This document shows positions 26,032-33,911 of a stretch of 64,000 nt of DNA, one piece after another. A program made the position numbers and the translations under genes. Each line of letters starts with the position of its first letter. Position 1 is the stretch's first letter. The notes beneath the pieces were generated by a model. The model had not been told where the DNA came from and made no database searches. It saw only the letters and a program-made list of their open reading frames with translations. Source of the stretch: an uncultured Collinsella sp. GTDB taxonomy: Bacteria > Actinomycetota > Coriobacteriia > Coriobacteriales > Coriobacteriaceae. The stretch lies in assembly GCA_934667065.1 (NCBI GenBank), contig CAKULD010000009.1, positions 26,150 through 90,149 on the forward strand. Direction: 5' to 3'.

Positions 26032-26916
26032 TTACGAACGCTTGCCGGCAAAACGCAGCGCCAGCGATTGCAGGCTGGTGGCGGCCAGGTTGTTGGTGCA
26101 GTCGGGGTCGCAACCTTCTAGCCACACGTACACGTCCACGCGCACGGGTGTGCTGCGGTCGGCGTCCTTGGCGGCAGCGGGCAGGGAGCAGATCTTAGTC
26201 GTTGCCTCTTTGAGGCTTACGATGCCGGTCTCTTCGTTGTAATCGCAGTAGTTTGCGCTGGTCAGCTGGTCAAAGTGGACCGTCGTGCCATCGGAGCACG
26301 TGCCGTCGAGCACAAGGTGATCCTGCTCGCTCTCGCCAGCGTCCTTGCCGTCGAGCGTGTTGTAACGCGCTTGGGGATTGCGGTCGCTCGAGACCTCAAA
26401 GATATACTGGCCGGTTACGGCGTCGCCCTCGCCCGGGGCATAGGTGACCAGTCCCACGCGCAGCGCGGTGGAGATGGGGTTGGCCGGGTCCTGCTCGGTA
26501 AAATCTATGCCCGATAGGTACACGTCGGTCGCGGCCGAGTTGGTTGCCAGGTACAGGGAGGTCTTGTAGTAATCGGAATGCTCGGCTGCCCCAAACATGC
26601 TGGCGAACAGCGAGTCCTGCGTAGTTCCACCGGTAAAGCCCGTTACCTTTTGGAAGCCGTTAAGCACGTTGTCGGTCGAAACGGGATCAAGCAGGCCCGA
26701 GAAGCTCAAACCGGCATTGGTTTTGTATTCCCCATCGTACTCGTTGGAAATGAGGAAGGTCACGCCCGTGCCCGCCGCCATCTTGACGTCGGTGATATGG
26801 CGGTTGGCATTGTAGATGTACCAGGCATATGTTACGGCCCCAGCAGCAGCAAGCGCCACCAGCAAGGTAGCGAGCATGCGATTGAACTGTTTTCGCAGCG
26901 AGCGCGCGTCCGACAT
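26032..26916 (-). CDS. SipW-dependent TasA/camelysin-like secreted protein A
   Basis: First gene of the nine-kilobase operon. The 294-residue product has a signal helix at about 15-33 ending AGAVTYAWY, then a mature domain with DPVSTDNVLNGF, ALRVGLVTY and the C-terminal VYVWLEGCDPDCTN (two cysteines). A strong GGGGAGGGG precedes the ATG. The upstream 230 bases, shared with the divergent tRNA-Val, contain an AT-rich stretch suitable for a minus-strand promoter. Confidence 0.83.
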   Translation of the reverse strand: MSDARSLRKQFNRMLATLLVALAAAGAVTYAWYIYNANRHITDVKMAAGTGVTFLISNEYDGEYKTNAGLSFSGLLDPVSTDNVLNGFQKVTGFTGGTTQDSLFASMFGAAEHSDYYKTSLYLATNSAATDVYLSGIDFTEQDPANPISTALRVGLVTYAPGEGDAVTGQYIFEVSSDRNPQARYNTLDGKDAGESEQDHLVLDGTCSDGTTVHFDQLTSANYCDYNEETGIVSLKEATTKICSLPAAAKDADRSTPVRVDVYVWLEGCDPDCTNNLAATSLQSLALRFAGKRS

Positions 26917-27089
26917 GCCCCTCCCCCCATATGCCGCGTTGTGAACTGCCTGGGCACCATTTGCCCATAATGGATTTATTTTACGTGAACGCGCAGTTCA
27001 TCGGGGGTACAAACACGGGTTTTCGAGTGCAATTCGCGCCGTAGTGGGCAGCAAACGCGCCCCGAATCGCAGGTTTTTAAAAAATGTTC

Positions 27090-27118
27090 TTGCCACTGGG
27101 TGGGAGCTCCGTTATATT
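27090..27118 (+). promoter_or_regulatory. tRNA-Val promoter
   Basis: TTGCCA (27090-27095) and TATATT (27113-27118) are separated by exactly 17 bases and lie 29 bases before the tRNA. Confidence 0.8.
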
Positions 27119-27147
27119 ATTTCCTGCGCACTCGCGCACCCTTGATC

Positions 27148-27222
27148 GGGCGTTTAGCTCAGGGGGAGAGCGCTTCCCTGACACGGAAGAGGTCACAAGT
27201 TCAAATCTTGTAACGCCCACCA
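27148..27222 (+). tRNA. tRNA-Val (GAC)
   Basis: Complete cloverleaf of 75 bases including encoded CCA. The acceptor GGGCGTT pairs with AACGCCC, the D-arm is AGCTCAGGGGGAGAGC, the anticodon loop CTGACAC gives GAC (valine, GUC/GUU codons), and the T-loop is TTCAAAT. It has its own promoter and terminator. Confidence 0.95.
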
Positions 27223-27230
27223 AATGTTCG

Positions 27231-27266
27231 CAGCTCAGAGGCTTCGCCTCTGAGCTGTTTTGTTTT
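27231..27266 (+). terminator. Terminator after tRNA-Val
   Basis: The stem CAGCTCAGAGGC pairs across a TTCG loop with its complement and is followed by TTTTGTTTT. Confidence 0.9.
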
Positions 27267-27298
27267 ACGCCGCCAAGCCAATAGAGCGCCGCAGCACC

Positions 27299-27466
27299 CA
27301 AGGCCACTTCAACAACGTCGGCAATCACCCCAACCAAGCCCAAAGCCGCCTCAATATCGCTGACAGTCATCCCGACCGAGGCCGATGCCACTTCGACATC
27401 GCCGGCAATCACCCCGGCAGGCCCCAAGGTCGTCTCTAAGGCTCCAACCATCATCCCACCAAGCCC
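27299..27466. repeat. Four degenerate 42-bp tandem repeats
   Basis: Units begin at 27299, 27341, 27383 and 27425, each built around GGCAATCACCCC or a variant. The 42-bp period equals 14 codons, and on the minus strand the region stays open with a repeating V-E-V-A-L-G-x-x-G-V-I-A pattern. That frame has no clear ribosome site and runs on through the tRNA terminator and tRNA-Val, so I treat it as a repeat or gene remnant. Confidence 0.6.
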
Positions 27467-27547
27467 AAAACCGCCCAAACAACCCCAGCGATCACCTCGA
27501 TCATGCTCGATTGGGCCTCGCAGCCGCATACGGACAAACCATCACAG

Positions 27548-27733
27548 ATTGAGGGTGAATACTTTTCCGCGAAGTGAACGAGCTAAAACGGACCCCCGAA
27601 ACATCGACACTTTTGACGGCGTGTTTCCTGCGGTTTTACTGCTGGAATCCTGCAGTTTTGACGTCGAAAAGTGCGGATGCTTCAGGGGTCCAAATAAGGT
27701 CGTTCACTTCGCTGAAAAGTATTCACCTTCGAT
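27548..27733. repeat. Long palindromic repeat (MITE-like), copy 1
   Basis: A roughly 186-bp imperfect palindrome with arms of about 65 bp; the outer arms are GGTGAATACTTTTC and its complement. It matches 44596-44783 throughout, and stem substitutions are compensated between the copies. No open frame is conserved. It may be a non-autonomous mobile element or a structured RNA. Confidence 0.8.
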
Positions 27734-27767
27734 TTAGAGAACCCTTGTCGCTTCGAGATATTTGCCC

Positions 27768-28871
27768 CTACCAGTGCCGCTGCGCCGCAATAACGGTTTG
27801 CCAGAGCTTGAACCGTCTTGTCTCGGTACGCGCTTGAGCCAAATAACGTGCCTCCTCGCTCATGGGTTTATTAAATAGAGGACGTTTACGGCGATGCAGC
27901 TTGCGCCGGATGCGTTCGCACAGCCGAACGAGCTTGTCGTAGTCGCTTGCCTGGTCGGTCGTCACCGTAAAGTACGCGACCCCATTGAGCATCTGCAGTT
28001 CGTTGCGGCGCTCGGCATCCTTTTGGATCTTTTCGCTTCCGTCATGAATGGCGTCGCTGTCGTAATCGATCAGCGCGGTAAGCACTTCGGGTAGTAGGCC
28101 AGCCCTTACTTTATCCAGGCCTACCTCGGCTTTCGCCGTAAGCGTAATATCGGGCGTGCGTTCCAACACACGCAGTTTGCGGTTGCGCCCATCGTTGTAT
28201 CCATCGCGGATGAAGTACTTCTTGTTCAGTTCTGCCTCACCCAGCGCAAACCCGCCGTAATACGCGGGTAGCGACATAAACATACAAAGCCCCGACTCCC
28301 TTGGAGACCGTGAGCCCTCTTTCACATACGAAAGCAGCGCCTTGGCCTTAGCGGCGCCTCTCACCTTTGATGCCCGGCCAAGGTACGCCGCAATGAGTTC
28401 CTTGGTCGTGAGCCTCCCGTCGCGCATGCCCGCATCCCTGCTGGTCACCCCGCCGGGAGCAAGATTATCCAGTCGATAGTCCGATGTCATGGCGTAGCCG
28501 GCATAAATCGCCTCCGCCGCATCTCCGTCGTGCGCAGCCTGCAGATACGCCAGCTCGGGAGAGCACACATACGCATCCAGTTCACCCCGCCAGTGGCCCA
28601 GAGAGATAAACGAACCCGCCGGGAGCTCGTTGGAGCACAGGTGCGTCGCAACGTGCTTGGTCCGCCGACGGTCGGCGCGCTTTGGCACCATCAGGTCCAG
28701 CACGCCAACCCCAAGGTCGTAGCGATCGATAAACTCCTGCGCCTCTTGGTCACAGAGCGCGCAGGCGCCTGCAACCGACACAACCTCTGGTTCCGAATCC
28801 CCAAAGCGCGGGTTCGGTATGTGCGCCAAAAGCGCCAGCGCAGCGTTATGTGAAACGATGAAGTAGCTCAT
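27768..28871 (-). CDS. DUF559/Vsr-like nuclease-fold protein, divergent copy
   Basis: A 367-residue protein starting MSYFIVSHNAALALLAHIP. The C-terminal block ALIDYDSDAIHDG, KDAERRNEL and GVAYFTVTTDQ keeps the order acid-x-acid, H, D-x2-R and hydrophobic strand seen in the proteins at 1986 and 52978. It also has a central CALCDQ/CSNEL cysteine pattern the others lack. Residue 30 of the longest open frame is taken as start because it aligns with the paralogues' N-termini. No good Shine-Dalgarno is visible, so it might be leaderless. The nuclease assignment is inference. Confidence 0.5.
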   Translation of the reverse strand: MSYFIVSHNAALALLAHIPNPRFGDSEPEVVSVAGACALCDQEAQEFIDRYDLGVGVLDLMVPKRADRRRTKHVATHLCSNELPAGSFISLGHWRGELDAYVCSPELAYLQAAHDGDAAEAIYAGYAMTSDYRLDNLAPGGVTSRDAGMRDGRLTTKELIAAYLGRASKVRGAAKAKALLSYVKEGSRSPRESGLCMFMSLPAYYGGFALGEAELNKKYFIRDGYNDGRNRKLRVLERTPDITLTAKAEVGLDKVRAGLLPEVLTALIDYDSDAIHDGSEKIQKDAERRNELQMLNGVAYFTVTTDQASDYDKLVRLCERIRRKLHRRKRPLFNKPMSEEARYLAQARTETRRFKLWQTVIAAQRHW

Positions 28872-29188
28872 GGCGCGAAGATAGCATGCGTTTCGGCGGC
28901 AGACGACGGCCCCGCCGAGTTTTCGGCAAACGACCGGCGATTTTTTGCCGTGACGCATCCAAAGTGCTCATTCGTCGACGTCTAAATGAAAATCCGTCAA
29001 GCTTTTGGCAAGCTTGCCGCTCAACTGACCAAAAGCTGACCATTTACTTGCCCATTTGCTTGACGGCGCACCCTCGCCAAAATGCTCCGCGACTTCTCGA
29101 GCGTTCAAAACGCTCACTCGGCGACCGCGCGCCCGCCGCTGGGGTATCCTTGGAGCACATGCACCGCAAGCCGCACAAAGGAGCTGCC
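28872..29188. other. Divergent intergenic region
   Basis: No gene is visible. It separates the nuclease-like gene (minus) from the DUF5710 gene (plus) and must hold promoters for both. At 29024-29040 the minus strand reads GTCAGCTTTTGGTCAGT, closely matching a sequence about 100 bases upstream of the paralogue at 52978. AAAGGAG at 29177-29183 is the ribosome site of the plus-strand gene. Confidence 0.5.
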
Positions 29189-29887
29189 ATGCGCACCGAG
29201 CTCGATGTTCCCTTTTCGCACAAAGACGAGGCCAAGGCCCTAGGCGCCAAGTGGGACCGGGCCAAGAAGATCTGGTACGTGCCCGATGGCGTCAACCCCG
29301 AGCCCTTTGCCGCGTGGCTGCCCGGCGTGGATCGCTCCGACCCCAGCGCGCCCTACATCTACCTGGTGCTGGGCAAGCGCGAATGCTGGAAGTGCCACGA
29401 GCAGACGACGGTGGCAGCCTTTGGCATTCCGTATCGGGTGGCCGAGGATTCGGACAACTTGGCCGCGGCCAGCGATGCGCCCGCCACGAACGACGCGGGG
29501 CACATCGCGATCGACACCTTCCGCGCCAACGCCGTGGCCATCGTCCCCGCGCTGGGCTGCGTACCGGCCGAGATCCGCGACTACCTGCACCAGCGCTGCG
29601 GCTACAAGCCCGTAACGTCGCGCACCACCAAGACCGCATCGCTTGCCAGCACGTGCACCGGCTGCGGCGCGCTGCAAGGCAGCCACTACCTGTTCGAGGA
29701 GCCCACGTCGCCGTTTGCGCTCACGGCCATCAACAAGCTGCCCGCGCTGGAGTTCGTACGCGTGGAAGTCGCCGGCGTCTATGGCATCCCCGCCAGCCAG
29801 AGCAACTACGACCAGGCCCTCTTTACCTGGGCCCGCGACCACCACGCCCAGTTCCACAAGACCCTGTGCGAGGGGATCTATCTGTAG
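29189..29887 (+). CDS. DUF5710-domain protein with zinc-binding cysteines
   Basis: A 232-residue cytoplasmic protein. Residues 3-43 (LDVPFSHKDEAKALGAKWD and the following KKIWYVP) form a DUF5710 domain, a small module often found in DNA primase, topoisomerase and plasmid proteins. CWKC and CTGCG pairs suggest a zinc site. The rest is unassigned. AAAGGAG six bases before the ATG fixes the start; the longer open frame from 28886 has no such site. It is followed by the 23-bp palindromic repeats. Confidence 0.75.
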   Translation: MRTELDVPFSHKDEAKALGAKWDRAKKIWYVPDGVNPEPFAAWLPGVDRSDPSAPYIYLVLGKRECWKCHEQTTVAAFGIPYRVAEDSDNLAAASDAPATNDAGHIAIDTFRANAVAIVPALGCVPAEIRDYLHQRCGYKPVTSRTTKTASLASTCTGCGALQGSHYLFEEPTSPFALTAINKLPALEFVRVEVAGVYGIPASQSNYDQALFTWARDHHAQFHKTLCEGIYL

Positions 29888-29894
29888 CCCAAAA

Positions 29895-29953
29895 CTCGAA
29901 AATCGAGTCCAGATTTCCTCGAAAATCGAGTGCGGAAATCCTCGTAAATCGAG
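29895..29953. repeat. Three 23-bp-spaced palindromes
   Basis: CTCGAAAATCGAG occurs at 29895 and 29918 and CTCGTAAATCGAG at 29941, exactly 23 bp apart. The array starts eight bases after the DUF5710 stop. It could be a clustered protein-binding site or a repetitive extragenic element. Confidence 0.8.
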
Positions 29954-30037
29954 TATGCGCAGGTAGTTGAGTTGTTGATGTGGCGCAGAAAATGTCGAAT
30001 CACTGGGTTTGCCCGACTAGAAATGTAGTCCTCGAGG

Positions 30038-30319
30038 CTATTGCTCCGTGTCGTCATAGATAATGGTGTATCCGCAGGTTGGGCATTGTTGAGGATAGAT
30101 TGGGAGGCGGAGTCCTGTTCGAGTGCGCGCGTCGGTGGCGTGCTTGTCGCGTGTGTCGATGAAGCTGATGTCAAGGCATGGGAGCGCGGCTCCGCAGTTT
30201 GAGCAGGGCAGATAGATTTGACTGCAATTGACCTCGACCGTTGGGAACAAATTCCTATTCATCAAGGCGCGCGGCAAGTTTCCATATACGCCTCGCGCGA
30301 TGTCGCTTCGCCACCCCAT
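30038..30319 (-). CDS. Small zinc-ribbon protein
   Basis: A 93-residue protein with CSNCG near the middle and CPTCG near the C-terminus, the spacing expected of one zinc ribbon. GGGGAG lies directly upstream of the ATG. There is no membrane segment or recognisable catalytic domain. Its role is unknown; a nucleic-acid-binding or adaptor function is typical of such proteins. It lies downstream of the HNH gene on the same strand. Confidence 0.6.
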   Translation of the reverse strand: MGWRSDIARGVYGNLPRALMNRNLFPTVEVNCSQIYLPCSNCGAALPCLDISFIDTRDKHATDARTRTGLRLPIYPQQCPTCGYTIIYDDTEQ

Positions 30320-30437
30320 GGTCTCCCCTTTCCTGTTTTAATTGCTGAGGAGAGGATGGCAGGATCGAGCGATTACCGATGCGGCACAACGTGATCCGAT
30401 CAATCGGCATGATTAAGTTGCAGCAGGCAGCCCCCGG

Positions 30438-31520
30438 TTAATACGGAGCAACGGACTCCGCACGGCGGCGCGATTCTGAGAAATCGAACTCGGCACGATG
30501 GGCTTCGAGGAATCGAGCGTTGGGACGAAGGCGATGCTCGTCCGGCTCGCGCAAGACCGATCCGGAAAACGCAGCATAGTCCGTATGCTGCAGAAGGTAC
30601 GATCCGCACAATTGGTAGTCGCCGCGCACTAACTCAAACGAAATCAGATGAGCATCGAACAGTGAGTGCAGATCGCGGCGCAGCAGGATACCGTTGCTGG
30701 CAACCTGCGACTTAGGTCCCGAGTAATTTTCGATATGCGCAGCTTCCAGCGCCTCGTCGACGCTACAACCCGAAACGGCGCATCGACCGGTATAGGCCTC
30801 AAAGAGCTGAGCGCGGAAGCGCTGCTGGCCGATTCGCTCGCGGCGTAGCGCGTAGCGGACCTTTTCCTCATCGTTCGTCGGTGCACCAGAAAACTCCGCC
30901 GCGATAGGAGCATCCTTCATGTAACTCATATCAGGGAAGAAGCGCGCGTCGGGTCCGCCTTTGTGGACGGGGCCATGCAGCACAAACCAGCTGTTCTCGG
31001 GCTCGTAGCGCTCAACGAATGCCAGGCCCAGCACCTTGTAGCCGGCGCTCGTCGCAAAGAACACGCCGACCGGAACGCCGCACCCCATGCAGTTGATCAT
31101 CTTTTGGTTGTAGTCCTGGTCACGCCAGTTTTCGACCGAAGCGCTCTGCGACGAATACTTGAGCACCCACGTGCCATCCTCAAGGTAGAGCGGCGGAACG
31201 TCGGGGTAGGCGCCGCGCTTGGAATTGTGTACCGAGAGGGCGAAGGTCTTCTCGCGCGGATGCTTAACGCGCCCGCGACCAGGCCAAAAGATGCCCGAAT
31301 CGCGCGACACGGGAAAGAGCTCGGAATCAATCGTCAGGCGATGGCCATATTGAGGGCTGTCGGCATTGGTGCGATGCGGAAGCTTGTCCCACAGACCGTC
31401 GCGCTGTTCCTCACTCAGGAACCATTCCCAAGCCTGGACATATTCAGACGGCACAAAGCTGCAAGCGCGGTCGAAACTCGGCCGAGCAATCAGCGGAACA
31501 CTAGAAGCGATGCCGTCCAT
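30438..31520 (-). CDS. HNH endonuclease, probable modification-dependent type
   Basis: A 360-residue protein. The C-terminal HNH module reads CAVSGCSVDEALEAAHI, then an asparagine in SNGILLRRDLHSLFD and a final histidine, as in HNH_2 proteins. The preceding region (LKYSSQSASVENW, NQKMINCMGCGVPVGVF, VLGLAFVERY) resembles the SRA/YDG-like base-reading domain of type IV HNH restriction enzymes. GGAGG precedes the ATG at 31520. No methyltransferase gene is adjacent, consistent with a stand-alone enzyme that cuts modified foreign DNA. The reader-domain call is inference. Confidence 0.75.
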   Translation of the reverse strand: MDGIASSVPLIARPSFDRACSFVPSEYVQAWEWFLSEEQRDGLWDKLPHRTNADSPQYGHRLTIDSELFPVSRDSGIFWPGRGRVKHPREKTFALSVHNSKRGAYPDVPPLYLEDGTWVLKYSSQSASVENWRDQDYNQKMINCMGCGVPVGVFFATSAGYKVLGLAFVERYEPENSWFVLHGPVHKGGPDARFFPDMSYMKDAPIAAEFSGAPTNDEEKVRYALRRERIGQQRFRAQLFEAYTGRCAVSGCSVDEALEAAHIENYSGPKSQVASNGILLRRDLHSLFDAHLISFELVRGDYQLCGSYLLQHTDYAAFSGSVLREPDEHRLRPNARFLEAHRAEFDFSESRRRAESVAPY

Positions 31521-31581
31521 AAGGAACCTCCAGAAAGAACAGTTCCTCACATTATCGCCTACGCAACAATGGCGCCGTATG

Positions 31582-31614
31582 AAAAAGGGCCCGCTTCCTT
31601 CGAAGTGGGCCCTT
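31582..31614 (-). terminator. Terminator of the TasA-like pair
   Basis: The minus strand reads AAGGGCCCACTTC, a short loop and GAAGCGGGCCC followed by five Ts, 30 bases after the stop at 31644. It isolates the two TasA-like genes from the HNH gene. Confidence 0.85.
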
Positions 31615-31643
31615 GGGCTATCTGTTTTAGGCGGCCGTCAGCA

Positions 31644-32603
31644 TTACGATGTCGCGACACCAGCAAGCTTGACGCTGACGTTATAGGTCGTCAAGCTGTT
31701 CTCGATGGATTTACCATTAACGCAGTCGGCATCGGTGCCTTCCATCCAGATGTAGACGTGGACGGCAACGCCCTTATAGCCAACGTTGGTTGCGATCGGC
31801 GTGGTCCCATCGGCAACGTAATAGTCGCCGCTGTCACCCTTTTTGGCCACCCATCCGTCCGTGCCGCCGGTAAAGATATGGGGATAGGTTGCTTCTGCAA
31901 GCGTCGGGGTGCCATTCTTGTTTTGGATACTCGTCCAGCCGTCAATAGCACTCGCATCGTTACCCTTGCCCGTCTCGTTGCTCATGGCATACACGACGCG
32001 CAGTCTTTCTTCGCCGATGCCCGACTTGCCGCCAGGCCCGATTTCTTGCGTGGTAATCGCAACACGAAGAGAGCCAACCATGGTTTCCGACGCATCGCCG
32101 CCCACGGCTTCGATCGTTACAGGCGCACCGTCAGACGCATCGAGGTAAACGTCGGCGGTACCGGTATCGGTAATGGTGTAAACGATGTAGTCGCTTTGAA
32201 TGTAAGCGTTGTACTTCTTGCCGGCAACCTCATACTCGCCAGGCAAATCGCCAGCAGTGGTTGAGAAGACTGGCTCTGTGTAATCAGTCACTAGTCCCTG
32301 ATTGTTCCAACCGTTGCAAACGTACCAATTCTTAAGGTCGTCAGTCGAAGACGGGCTGAGCGTGGCACCCGTGGTCTGAGCCTCCAACGACTTCTGCTCG
32401 CCACCATGTTGGGCACCGTTCTTTAGCTCATCGATCTGGAGGATGAAGCCATTGGTCGTCGCGCTAATGGTTGACGTGGTCGCGGAAACCTTCGTGTTCG
32501 CAACGTACCAGGCATAGGTCGCTGCCGACAGGGCAAATGCAGAGAGGACCACGCTAACGGCAGCCGCAACAAGTTGTGTTTTAAGGCTCTTAGACGATTG
32601 CAC
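31644..32603 (-). CDS. SipW-dependent TasA/camelysin-like secreted protein F
   Basis: A 319-residue protein starting at a GTG preceded by AGGAGG at ideal distance. The signal helix ends ATYAWYVAN. The mature part has LSPSSTDDLKNW, SLRVAITTQ and the C-terminal motif VYIWMEGTDADCVN, so it belongs to the same family as the operon proteins 6-12 kb away. It has no dedicated signal peptidase beside it and probably relies on those at 18 and 23 kb. It is the second gene of a two-gene unit. Confidence 0.82.
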   Translation of the reverse strand: MQSSKSLKTQLVAAAVSVVLSAFALSAATYAWYVANTKVSATTSTISATTNGFILQIDELKNGAQHGGEQKSLEAQTTGATLSPSSTDDLKNWYVCNGWNNQGLVTDYTEPVFSTTAGDLPGEYEVAGKKYNAYIQSDYIVYTITDTGTADVYLDASDGAPVTIEAVGGDASETMVGSLRVAITTQEIGPGGKSGIGEERLRVVYAMSNETGKGNDASAIDGWTSIQNKNGTPTLAEATYPHIFTGGTDGWVAKKGDSGDYYVADGTTPIATNVGYKGVAVHVYIWMEGTDADCVNGKSIENSLTTYNVSVKLAGVATS

Positions 32604-32624
32604 GTGATCCTCCTTTCATAACAG

Positions 32625-32658
32625 AACGGGCGCCCGGCGCATAAGCCGGGCGCCCGTT
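32625..32658 (-). terminator. Strong intercistronic hairpin
   Basis: A 14-base GC-rich perfect stem (AACGGGCGCCCGGC) lies between the two TasA-like genes. It has no long T run on the minus strand, so partial termination or 3'-end protection of the upstream message is likelier than full termination. This would make the first protein more abundant than the second. Confidence 0.7.
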
Positions 32659-32679
32659 AAAACGCAATGGAACTAAATG

Positions 32680-33510
32680 CTATTCAGTAACTTCGTTGTT
32701 TGCATTATCAACGTTGCTTCCCTGAGTATTAACCGGAGTGGCAGTGAAGGAAATTTTCACGCCAACACCAGCAAGCAACTGGTCCAAGTTATCGGTATAG
32801 ACCTTCTCGGCAGAGCCATCATAAAAGACGTACGCATCTACACTGACAGAACCACCGGCTGCAATTGCGCTAGCAAGGACACCGTTACCATTGCCGGTAA
32901 CAGCAGTAGCATCTGAATAGGCCCCAACAAGCGCCCCGTCATCAGAGACCTTGTAGACACCCCAATTGTCCCCACAAACGAGCAGAACGGAAATAGCGCC
33001 CTTAAGCCCGTTGTCAGTGTTATCGCCAGTCAGTTCGACCTTAGAGACCTTGAGATCTTTGAAGGAACCCGCTTTTGCATCAGCCGTACCGATCTTAAAA
33101 GTCTCTTTGATTGCAAACTCACCATCAACGGCAGCCTGAGGAGCGCCGACGTCGTAGCGCGAGCCAGTCAGAATGGTAGCGGTACTCTTGGATGAAGCGT
33201 ATGCAGACTGGAAAAGCGGCTTGGTTGCATCGGTTATGGACAGGCTATCTGCACCGTTCACAACCTGCGAAGGATACAATTTGGTTGTATTGGCATTAAA
33301 CTTAATACTAGTGCCCGAGTTTTTATCGATCGCCGTTTCGCTGATCTTCAGGAACGGAGCGTTCGACTGGGCGGAGATCGTTGCGGTCTCAGCCTTAACC
33401 GTGTTGTTGCTCACAAACCATGCGAACGTGGCGGAGCCGAGGGCTACGGCTGCCACGAGGACCATGGCGATGGCGGCGCCCATCTGCTTCTTTAATGCTT
33501 TGGTATCCAT
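32680..33510 (-). CDS. SipW-dependent TasA/camelysin-like secreted protein E
   Basis: A 276-residue protein starting MDTKALKKQM, with a signal helix ending ATFAWFVSN. The mature region is Thr/Ser/Ala/Asn-rich with few charged residues and resembles a matrix or fibre protein. The C-terminal motif is degenerate (VFYDGSAEK) and lacks the cysteine. AAAGGGG precedes the ATG; the longer open frame to 33729 is untranslated leader. Base composition is lower in GC than the neighbours. Its position before a stem-loop suggests it is the major product of the pair. Confidence 0.82.
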   Translation of the reverse strand: MDTKALKKQMGAAIAMVLVAAVALGSATFAWFVSNNTVKAETATISAQSNAPFLKISETAIDKNSGTSIKFNANTTKLYPSQVVNGADSLSITDATKPLFQSAYASSKSTATILTGSRYDVGAPQAAVDGEFAIKETFKIGTADAKAGSFKDLKVSKVELTGDNTDNGLKGAISVLLVCGDNWGVYKVSDDGALVGAYSDATAVTGNGNGVLASAIAAGGSVSVDAYVFYDGSAEKVYTDNLDQLLAGVGVKISFTATPVNTQGSNVDNANNEVTE

Positions 33511-33850
33511 ACGGACCCCTTTCTTTCCCCATTCGTCCCAGATGACCCCCGAGAAGCCCGGAAGGGGAGCCCGCGCTTTCGTGTTGGATGTTGCTTGCCC
33601 ATCCTGTAAATATGAAAATGAGAATACCATAATTCTTACGATTTCCTTATGAGTATTCGGCAGCTTACATTGGGCCAGATTCATGGGTTGACCTCGGGTT
33701 ATGTGCATACCAGCGTGAACGGTGTTCACCTTATTTGGGCGCTCTCTAGCGCGGGGCCATAAGTCCTTCTTAAGGCTTGCGGCCGCAGTGTCGCACCGAC
33801 ATATACGTACATCCCCGCCGGGCTTTGCCTCCAGCCCTGCCCCACTCGCT
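33511..33850 (-). promoter_or_regulatory. Long structured leader upstream of TasA-like gene E
   Basis: About 340 non-coding bases lie before the gene. The distal part of the minus strand folds into several stems (GGGCT-AGCCC around GAGGCAA, AAGCCTT-AAGGACTT, GCGCT-AGAG-AGCGC). An AT-rich block near the complement of 33610-33650 may be a promoter -10 region. A GCAAAGCC stretch recalls part of the c-di-GMP-I aptamer, but the other conserved parts are missing, so no known riboswitch is called. Confidence 0.4.
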
Positions 33851-33911
33851 ATACTGATGTAGCACGTGTAATTTTTGCCTGCTTGAGCGGGCTGCTTGTT
33901 GGGAGGACCCT

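Noticed and set aside
27077..27529. A 150-codon minus-strand gene over the 42-bp repeats
   Set aside because: The frame runs through a terminator and the whole tRNA-Val gene, has no ribosome site, and only the repeat part shows periodicity.
33780..33850. c-di-GMP-I (GEMM) riboswitch upstream of the TasA-like gene
   Set aside because: Only a GCAAAGCC-like stretch is present; the conserved first-helix segment and tetraloop/receptor pattern are missing.
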